Positions 57,141-64,000 of a stretch of 64,000 nt of DNA are shown one piece after another; position 1 is the stretch's first letter; the number at the start of each line of letters is the position of its first letter. The position numbers and the translations under genes are program-made. The notes under the pieces are model-generated. The model saw nothing but the letters and a program-made list of their open reading frames with translations, was not told the origin of the DNA and did not search any database. This DNA comes from Pelagibacteraceae bacterium AG-464-P07 (GTDB lineage: Bacteria > Pseudomonadota > Alphaproteobacteria > Pelagibacterales > Pelagibacteraceae): the NCBI GenBank assembly GCA_003211695.1, contig QCSA01000001.1:99116-163115 (forward strand), in the 5' to 3' direction.

Positions 57141-58996
57141 TGGGAAAAATTAAAACAGTTTACGAAGATTGCGACATACTCGTTGTTGGAGGTGGTATGG
57201 CAGGTACTGGTGCTACATTTGAAGCTAGATACTGGGGTCGAGATTTGAAAATTGTTTGTGTTGAAAAAGCTAATATTGATCGTAGTGGTGCAGTGGCTCA
57301 AGGGCTATACGCTATTAATTGTTACATGGGTATGCAGTGGAATGAGAACCAACCAGAGGACCATGTGCGTTACGCACGTAATGACCTAATGGGTTTGGTA
57401 CGTGAAGATCTTGGTTATGATATGGCTCGTCATGTTGATTCTACAGTACACATGTTCGACGAGTGGGGTTTACCTATGATGCGTGATGAAAAAACTGGAC
57501 GTTACCTACGTGAAGGTAAATGGCAGATAATGATTCATGGAGAGAGTTACAAACCAATTGTTGCTGAAGCTGCTAAAAAGTCTGCTGACAAAATATATAA
57601 TCGAATTATGATAACTCACCTACTTATGGACGAAAGCAATCAAAATCGAGTTGGTGGTGCGGTGGGCTTTAACATGCGTACAGGTGACTACCATGTCTTT
57701 CGTGCCAAATCTGTTATTGTAGCTGCAGGAGGCGCCTCGCATATTTTTAAACCTCGAGCTGTGGGTGAAGGTATGGGCAGAACTTGGTATGCGCCATGGA
57801 GTAACGGTTCAGCTTATGCATTACCAATTGCTGTTGGTGCGAAAATGACCCAAATGGAAAACCGTATCGTTCTAACAAGATTTAAGGATGGTTATGGTCC
57901 AGTTGGTGCTTACTTCCTTCATCTTAAGACTTATACTCGAAATGGCAAAGGAGAGAATTACGAAAAAAAATGGTATGAGCAAACCAAAAAACTGGTAGGA
58001 GAGTATATCGATCACCATCCAGTACCAACATGCTTGCGTAATCATGCTTTCATTGAGGAGGTTAAAGCTGGTGGAGGCCCAATTCATATGGTTACAACAG
58101 AGGCTTTCCAAGATCCTCATTTGGAGGTAATTGGATGGGAGAATTTCCTTGGTATGACTATTGGACAAGCGGTTGTTTGGGCATCTCAAAACATTGATCC
58201 AAAATATGAGGATCCTGAGTTAACTACATCTGAACCATATGTTATGGGTTCTCATGCCACTTGTTCGGGTGCTTGGGTAAGTGGTCCAGAAGATCTTTCA
58301 CCACCTGAATATTTTTGGGGGTATAACCGAATGCTGACAGTTAAGGGGCTTTTTGGAGCAGGAGATACCGTTGGTGGTAGTGCTCACAAATTCTCTTCGG
58401 GTTCTTTTACAGAAGGTCGTCTTGCTGCAAAAGCTGCAGTTAAATATATACAAGATCTGGGCAATGAAAAAATTGAGGTCAATAATAAACAGTGCGAAGA
58501 TTTTAAGAAGATCATATACCAACCTTTGGAGAACTACAAAATAGGGCGCAACGAGATTACTGCCGGAACAGTTTCACCAAGTTATATTTTACCTATTCAA
58601 GGTCTTCAACGCTTGCAGAAGATTATGGACGAATACTGTGGCGGTATCGGCGTAAACTATATGACGAACGAGAATTTACTTAAAAAAGGTATAGAATTAT
58701 TAGATATGCTTCAAGAAGATCTCGAACATATTGGTGCAGAAGATTATCACCAGCTTATGCGTGCATGGGAGTTAAAACATCGTGCACTTACCTCACAGTG
58801 TGTGGCAGAACATACACTGTTCCGAGAGGAGACTCGTTGGCCGGGCTACTATTATCGAGGTGATCATATGAAATTGGATGATGAAAATTGGCATTGCTTA
58901 ACTTTATCTCGTCGTGATCCTAAAACTGGTAAATTTACCATGGAAAAAGCTCCTCTTTATCACATCGTTGATGAGAAGAAGAATGAAGCTTCTTGA
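57140..58996 (+). CDS. aprA: Adenylylsulfate reductase alpha subunit
   Basis: DILVVGGGMAGTGATFEARYWG, RSGAVAQGLYAINCYMG, GLFGAGDTVGGSAHKFSSGSFTEGRLAAKAAVKY. Confidence 0.96.
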   Translation: MGKIKTVYEDCDILVVGGGMAGTGATFEARYWGRDLKIVCVEKANIDRSGAVAQGLYAINCYMGMQWNENQPEDHVRYARNDLMGLVREDLGYDMARHVDSTVHMFDEWGLPMMRDEKTGRYLREGKWQIMIHGESYKPIVAEAAKKSADKIYNRIMITHLLMDESNQNRVGGAVGFNMRTGDYHVFRAKSVIVAAGGASHIFKPRAVGEGMGRTWYAPWSNGSAYALPIAVGAKMTQMENRIVLTRFKDGYGPVGAYFLHLKTYTRNGKGENYEKKWYEQTKKLVGEYIDHHPVPTCLRNHAFIEEVKAGGGPIHMVTTEAFQDPHLEVIGWENFLGMTIGQAVVWASQNIDPKYEDPELTTSEPYVMGSHATCSGAWVSGPEDLSPPEYFWGYNRMLTVKGLFGAGDTVGGSAHKFSSGSFTEGRLAAKAAVKYIQDLGNEKIEVNNKQCEDFKKIIYQPLENYKIGRNEITAGTVSPSYILPIQGLQRLQKIMDEYCGGIGVNYMTNENLLKKGIELLDMLQEDLEHIGAEDYHQLMRAWELKHRALTSQCVAEHTLFREETRWPGYYYRGDHMKLDDENWHCLTLSRRDPKTGKFTMEKAPLYHIVDEKKNEAS

Positions 58997-59333
58997 GAAA
59001 ACAGACGAAGAAATATTAGAGATAGCAAATCCTATTTGGGATGATCTTGTTAAATATTCTAACAACAAGGATTACAGTGGTTTTACAAAGCATTTTTCAG
59101 CGCAAATGCTGTACGGCGCAAATGAGGTAGAAATAGGTAAACAGTGGGCAAATAACAAATTATTAACAAGCTTATCAAAACAAAGAAAGTTTTTTGGCTG
59201 CTTGAGACGAAACAACTTTGTAACAGTTATTTATAAACAGACGAGTGATACAGTTCCAGGAGAATTTTTAGGTCGTTTAGTACTGGGTGTTGAAGATGAT
59301 AAGGTTAAAGTCTTCGGTGCAACAATCTTCTAA
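58983..59333 (+). CDS. Uncharacterised small protein downstream of and overlapping aprA
   Basis: [55 protein letters not shown]...; start overlaps aprA stop by 14 bp. Confidence 0.7.
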   Translation: MKLLEKTDEEILEIANPIWDDLVKYSNNKDYSGFTKHFSAQMLYGANEVEIGKQWANNKLLTSLSKQRKFFGCLRRNNFVTVIYKQTSDTVPGEFLGRLVLGVEDDKVKVFGATIF

Positions 59334-60511
59334 GCACTTCTATAAAGTTTGGTTATTACAAACTCTTTATGTCCTAAAGCTTCTGCACAAGTAATTCTTC
59401 CGTTTGCAGTTTTAACAGTGGTATCAATTAATGCATCACCCGCTTGACTTAAATTCATTTCTCTTTTTAAAATTTTTGAAACATCAAGATCAATATGTTC
59501 ACTCATGGTAGAAGCAGTTTTTGGATTTGCTGTTAGTTTAATTACCGGTTCAATAGGATTACCAATAATATTTCCTTGTCCTGTAGGAAATAAATGAACT
59601 GTAAATCCTGCGGCTGCTTGCAACGTAACACATTCAGCAGCGGCAGAAGAAGTGTCCATGAAGTATAAACCTCCACCATTTTTTGGTTCTTCGGCGGGCT
59701 CCAAAACATCGATGTATTTAATTTTTTTTCCAATTTTTTGTAAATTTCCAAAAGCTTTTTCTTCAATAGTGGTAAGACCACCCTTAATATTTCCAGCGGT
59801 AGGCTGGCTTTCTGATAAATCATTTGTTTTATTTTCTAATATGAAATTGTTGTAACTATTCCAAGTATCCAAAAATTTTTTTTTTACTTTTTCATTTTTC
59901 GCTCTTTTTGCGCAAACCAGTTCTGCACCAGTGATTTCTGAGGTTTCACCAAAGCAAAGATGAACACCATTAGGTTCTAATTTATCCATTAAATCTCCAA
60001 CAGCTGGATTAGAAGCTAAACCTGATGTTGTATCGGACTCACCACATTTAACAGAAATCCATAAGTCGCTTAATGGACACTCTTCTCTTTGTTTCTCACT
60101 AGCCCATTGAACAAATTCTCGGGCTTTCTTTGATGCTTTCATGGTTGTTGTAATATCTCCTGAGCCTTCGATACTAAATCCCTCTACTGGTTTCCCAGTT
60201 TTTGCAACTTCATCTACAACTTTCTTTGTCCATTTAGGTTCAATCCCTATTACAATAACTGCAGCAACATTAGGGTTTTTTCCTGTGCCAATTATAGTTT
60301 TAAAAAATAATTCTAAGTCTTTACCAAATTGCAATCTTCCATAAGAGTGGGGAATTGCCATGGTACCTTTAATATTATTGCCTATGGCTTCAGCGCAGGC
60401 ATTGGAAATATCATCAACTGGCAAAATAATTACATGGTTTCTAACACCAACTCTTCCGTTCTCGCGTTTATAACCCATAAATGTTTTTGGAATAGTCATC
60501 TTAGTTACCAC
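59330..60511 (-). CDS. suyB: UxaA/altronate dehydratase-family large subunit, (R)-sulfolactate sulfo-lyase subunit B-like
   Basis: [102 protein letters not shown]; next to suyA-like and xsc. Confidence 0.78.
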   Translation of the reverse strand: MVTKMTIPKTFMGYKRENGRVGVRNHVIILPVDDISNACAEAIGNNIKGTMAIPHSYGRLQFGKDLELFFKTIIGTGKNPNVAAVIVIGIEPKWTKKVVDEVAKTGKPVEGFSIEGSGDITTTMKASKKAREFVQWASEKQREECPLSDLWISVKCGESDTTSGLASNPAVGDLMDKLEPNGVHLCFGETSEITGAELVCAKRAKNEKVKKKFLDTWNSYNNFILENKTNDLSESQPTAGNIKGGLTTIEEKAFGNLQKIGKKIKYIDVLEPAEEPKNGGGLYFMDTSSAAAECVTLQAAAGFTVHLFPTGQGNIIGNPIEPVIKLTANPKTASTMSEHIDLDVSKILKREMNLSQAGDALIDTTVKTANGRITCAEALGHKEFVITKLYRSA

Positions 60512-60792
60512 TTCTTAGTTTTAACATTATGAACATGTACGTGATCTCCTTTTTTAATCGAGGCAACAACTTTTCCAATATCATGACCATATTTCAAAAT
60601 AGTATCTCCTTCTTTAAAATCTTTAAGAGCAATTTTATGACCCAGAGGTATATTGTTGATTGATTGAATTTTTACGGTTTTATTACTTTCCATAATCCAA
60701 CAACTGTATTCGTGATTTCTTTTTGTTGAATCAATTACAACGACTCCAACATTGTCTTTATCATCGTGTATAATAATGTCTGTATTACTCAT
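60505..60792 (-). CDS. suyA: SAF-domain small subunit, (R)-sulfolactate sulfo-lyase subunit A-like
   Basis: [48 protein letters not shown]. Confidence 0.78.
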   Translation of the reverse strand: MSNTDIIIHDDKDNVGVVVIDSTKRNHEYSCWIMESNKTVKIQSINNIPLGHKIALKDFKEGDTILKYGHDIGKVVASIKKGDHVHVHNVKTKKW

Positions 60793-60869
60793 TGTTTATT
60801 ATTTCTTGCTAGAAATTATGTTAGAATTTATATATTAATCTTTAAATTTTAAAGTAAATTATTATTAAC

Positions 60870-62654
60870 ATGACAAAAATGACCACAGAAGAGGCCTTCG
60901 TAAAGGTCTTACAAAAGCATGGAATAGAAAATGCATTTGGAATTATTGGTTCAGCATTTATGCCAATTTCTGATTTGTTTCCAAAAGCAGGAATTACATT
61001 TTGGGATGTTGCACACGAATCCAATGGTGGTTTGATTGCCGATGGTTATACAAGATCCACAGGAAAAATCGCAATGTGTATTGCACAAAATGGACCTGGC
61101 GTTACTGGTCTTGTGACACCAATTAAAACAGCTTACTGGAATCACACACCTATGCTTCTAGTTACTCCACAAGCCGCAAATAAAACAATGGGCCAAGGTG
61201 GTTTTCAAGAAGTTGAGCAAATGAATTTATTTAAAGACATGGTTTGTTACCAGGAAGAAGTCAGGGATCCATCACGAATAGCTGAAGTTTTAAATAGAGT
61301 AATTGAAAAATCTATTCGAGGTTCAGCTCCCGCACAAATAAATGTTCCAAGAGATTATTGGACGCAAATTATAGATATCGAACTTCCACCAATTGTAAGA
61401 TTGGAGCGTTCAACTGGTGGTGTATCTGCTGTAACAGAAGCAGCAAAATTACTATCCAATGCAAAATTTCCAGTTATTTTATCCGGAGCAGGTGTTGTAT
61501 TAGGAAATGCTATAGAAGATTGTAAAAAAATAGCTGAAAAATTAGATGCACCTGTTTGTAGCGGTTATCAACACAACGATAGTTTTCCAGGTAGACATCC
61601 ATTAGCTGTTGGACCGCTAGGATATAATGGATCAAAAGCAGCAATGGAATTAATTTCTAAAGCGGATGTAGTTCTAGCGTTAGGGACAAGATTAAATCCA
61701 TTTTCAACACTTCCAGGATATGGAATTGACTACTGGCCGAAGAAAGCAAGCATTATTCAAGTGGATATAAACTCTGATAGAATTGGTTTAACAAAAAAAG
61801 TAACTGTTGGAATTTGTGGAGATGCAAAATTAGTTACACAACAGATATTAGCTAAATTATCTTCTAAGGCAGGTGATACTGATAGAGAAAAAAGAAAATC
61901 ACTAATCCATCAAACAAAATCGGCATGGTTGCAAATGCTATCAAGTTTGGATCACGAAGAAGATGATCCAGGCACTGTTTGGAATAAAGAGGCAAGAGAA
62001 AGAGATAAAGATAGAATGTCACCAAGGATGGCATGGAGAGCAATACAAGCTGGTCTTCCTGATGATGTCATTATTTCAAGCGATATTGGAAACAATTGTG
62101 CAATTGGAAATGCTTATCCAACTTTTGAAAAGGGAAGAAAATATTTAGCACCAGGACTTTTTGGACCGTGTGGCTATGGCTTTCCAGCAATTTTAGGAGC
62201 AAAAATTGGATGCCCTAATACTCCTGTTGTAGGATTTGCAGGCGATGGTGCATTTGGCATTAGTATGAGTGAAATGTCATCTATCAATAGAAAAGAATGG
62301 CCAGGAATAACTATGGTTGTATTTAGAAATTATCAGTGGGGTGCAGAAAAAAGAAATTCTATTCTTTGGTTCAATGACAATTTTGTTGGAACGGAATTAG
62401 ATCCTGAATTAAGTTTTGCAAAAGTAGCGGAAGGTTGCGGTTTAAAAGGAGTTCAAGTTAAAACGCAGGAAGAATTAACTAAAGCATTAAAAGAATCATG
62501 CAAAGCTCAAAAGGATGGAGTCACCACTTTTATTGAAGTTATTTTAAACCAGGAACTTGGTGAACCTTTTAGACGTGATGCCATGAAAAAACCAGTTAAA
62601 GTGGCAGGAATAAGTTCTAATGATATGCGTCCCCAAAAAACAAATAGTAATTAA
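60870..62654 (+). CDS. xsc: Sulfoacetaldehyde acetyltransferase
   Basis: TPP-enzyme fold; MTTEEAFVKVLQKHGIENAFGIIGSAFMPISDLFPKAGI, HESNGGLIADGYTRSTGKI, GPGVTGLVTPIKTAYWNHTPMLLVTPQA; GFAGDGAFGISMSEM. Confidence 0.93.
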   Translation: MTKMTTEEAFVKVLQKHGIENAFGIIGSAFMPISDLFPKAGITFWDVAHESNGGLIADGYTRSTGKIAMCIAQNGPGVTGLVTPIKTAYWNHTPMLLVTPQAANKTMGQGGFQEVEQMNLFKDMVCYQEEVRDPSRIAEVLNRVIEKSIRGSAPAQINVPRDYWTQIIDIELPPIVRLERSTGGVSAVTEAAKLLSNAKFPVILSGAGVVLGNAIEDCKKIAEKLDAPVCSGYQHNDSFPGRHPLAVGPLGYNGSKAAMELISKADVVLALGTRLNPFSTLPGYGIDYWPKKASIIQVDINSDRIGLTKKVTVGICGDAKLVTQQILAKLSSKAGDTDREKRKSLIHQTKSAWLQMLSSLDHEEDDPGTVWNKEARERDKDRMSPRMAWRAIQAGLPDDVIISSDIGNNCAIGNAYPTFEKGRKYLAPGLFGPCGYGFPAILGAKIGCPNTPVVGFAGDGAFGISMSEMSSINRKEWPGITMVVFRNYQWGAEKRNSILWFNDNFVGTELDPELSFAKVAEGCGLKGVQVKTQEELTKALKESCKAQKDGVTTFIEVILNQELGEPFRRDAMKKPVKVAGISSNDMRPQKTNSN

Positions 62655-62775
62655 ATTTTTATTTAATAACCAAGTCCAATTTTTTTTTATCTATTCTTTG
62701 ATTTCCTGAATTGGTTACCAAATATGTTTCACCCAGATTCATTGCAAGTTGATTTTAACTAAAGACAAATCCCAA

Positions 62776-63516
62776 TCATTTTGTATCAATTTTTTTATTT
62801 TTAAAATTAATTTCAGATTTTTTTATTGCATCAATTATTAATTGTTCTTTACAATAATATTTATCTGTTCCATGTAAACCAACAGCCTTTTCTGGATTCC
62901 CAAATGATTCAATAGCAAAATCATTACATGCAGACATTTTTGGTAATAGTTTGGGATAATGTTGCCTTATAAGTTTTGTAAAAAAAATATCTTCTACTAT
63001 ATTTTGATCAAAATCTTTTTTATATTTACATAAATCTAACATTAAATTTCTATTTCTTAAACTGAATCCTCCATTCATAATGAATTCTTTTTCATTAAAG
63101 AATTGGCATACGGGACCTATCATTCCATGATTAAAATTATCAAAATCTATTGATCTAAAAATTAAGCAGTCACTTTGAAATATAAGAATTTTTTCTTCAT
63201 TCATTGATGACCAAAATTTAAAATCAGTAAGCAAATTATTATATTGAATGGCATTTAGTCTATAATTTTCAATTTTAATTTTAAAAAAGTCATTTCCAAT
63301 AAATTTTTTGATTAAATTAAAGACTCTTTCATTTCCACCCACTAATAAATTATGATCTCTAAAAAAATATAGAGCATTTTTAATTACCTGTATTAAAGCT
63401 AGAGATGGCCTATTATCTACAATAAGAATTGATTTATTTCTATTAGAGTCATATGTTAAATTTACTTTTAAATTGGTAAAATTGTTTAAATAATTTTGAC
63501 AATGAAATTCAATCAT
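62776..63516 (-). CDS. DUF5672-like putative glycosyltransferase
   Basis: ILIFQSDCLIFRSIDFDNFNHGMIGPV, IMNGGFSLRNRNLMLDLC, VEDIFFTKLI. Confidence 0.65.
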   Translation of the reverse strand: MIEFHCQNYLNNFTNLKVNLTYDSNRNKSILIVDNRPSLALIQVIKNALYFFRDHNLLVGGNERVFNLIKKFIGNDFFKIKIENYRLNAIQYNNLLTDFKFWSSMNEEKILIFQSDCLIFRSIDFDNFNHGMIGPVCQFFNEKEFIMNGGFSLRNRNLMLDLCKYKKDFDQNIVEDIFFTKLIRQHYPKLLPKMSACNDFAIESFGNPEKAVGLHGTDKYYCKEQLIIDAIKKSEINFKNKKIDTK

Positions 63517-63711
63517 TAAATATATTTTTTTTTAATTTGATAATGATGTTGTTCATAGCTAAAGAGACGTTCTGCTGCCCAGTGCCCAGACATTTCTTCT
63601 TTTAACCTGAATCAAACAGCGTTTCAATACAACCGAAAGTCTAATAGTGGTTGTTCACTGTGACTGTATTAATGTGCTAGTTGACCCAAAAAGATAAGAT
63701 AAAATTTATTT

Positions 63712-63783
63712 ATGAAAAAACTATCTTTATATGTGTTTCTATCTATTCAAACTCCAACTGACTCATCAAGTAATCTGGTGTAG
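63712..63783 (+). pseudogene. Truncated signal-peptide-like ORF remnant
   Basis: MKKLSLYVFLSIQTPTDSSSNLV*, signal-peptide-type start cut short. Confidence 0.3.
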
Positions 63784-63795
63784 GATTTATGTGAC

Positions 63796-63855
63796 ATGAA
63801 GAAAGTTATAGTAGCAGTATTTTCGAGTTTGATGTTTTACGATTCCAAAAATTGA
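63796..63855 (+). pseudogene. Second truncated signal-peptide-like ORF remnant
   Basis: MKKVIVAVFSSLMFYDSKN*. Confidence 0.25.
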
Positions 63856-63856
63856 A

Positions 63857-64000
63857 ATGAATAAAAAAAAAAATCTAACTACAGAAGAAAAGTTTGCTTT
63901 AGCTTTTCAAAATCACCAAAAAAATAATCTTAAAGTTGCTGAGAACCTTTACAAAGAAACATTAAAGGAAAATCCCAATTATTTTGAATCAATTTTTTAT
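63857..64000 (+). CDS. TPR-repeat protein, 3' truncated by window edge; not in supplied ORF track
   Basis: MNKKKNLTTEEKFALAFQNHQKNNLKVAENLYKETLKENPNYFESIFY, TPR consensus NLYKETLKENPNYFES. Confidence 0.75.
   Translation, partial: MNKKKNLTTEEKFALAFQNHQKNNLKVAENLYKETLKENPNYFESIFY

Noticed and set aside
1-64000. CRISPR array, prophage, insertion sequence or anti-phage island
   Set aside because: No direct-repeat/spacer pattern, cas, transposase, integrase or phage structural genes recognised.

Overview
AT-rich alphaproteobacterial chromosome segment. Gene content (adenylylsulfate reductase, Xsc, TPP-riboswitch-linked solute symporter, DMGDH/ETF, compact overlapping genes) resembles a SAR11/Pelagibacterales-type marine heterotroph; this placement is inference from gene content and style only. 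I recognised no rRNA, tRNA, CRISPR array, transposase or integrase. Main content, left to right: (1) ProXWV-type ABC transporter followed by a dipeptidase and two uncharacterised proteins; (2) tripartite tricarboxylate transporter TctABC with a CoA-acylating (sulfoacetaldehyde-type, SauS-like) aldehyde dehydrogenase and an AMP-forming CoA ligase (SauT-like); (3) isocitrate lyase and a divergent XRE/short-chain-fatty-acid type regulator; (4) a minus-strand operon of FrhB-like flavoprotein, class II aldolase, tandem 2OG-Fe(II) oxygenases, a DddP-like M24 protein and a Rieske oxygenase, divergent from a MetF-like protein and a DmdA/LigM-like GcvT-family demethylase; (5) DMGDH-etfBA-ETF:QO electron chain; (6) folE, AcuI-like reductase, LysR; (7) Fur-box-preceded Fe(III) ABC transporter; (8) TPP riboswitch with a ThiV-like symporter; (9) housekeeping genes; (10) a sulfur block with an APS-kinase-like/nucleotidyltransferase fusion, CADD/TenA-like protein, cytochrome c, SET-domain protein, AprMBA, SuyAB and Xsc. 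The strongest overall signal is a spread-out organosulfur/one-carbon catabolic set: sulfoacetate-, sulfolactate- and DMSP-type genes converging on sulfite to APS. Several small unannotated ORFs, an unassigned structured-RNA candidate (about 49.9-50.1 kb) and operator-like palindromes were also found. All calls come from reading sequence and recalled family motifs; no searches were run.
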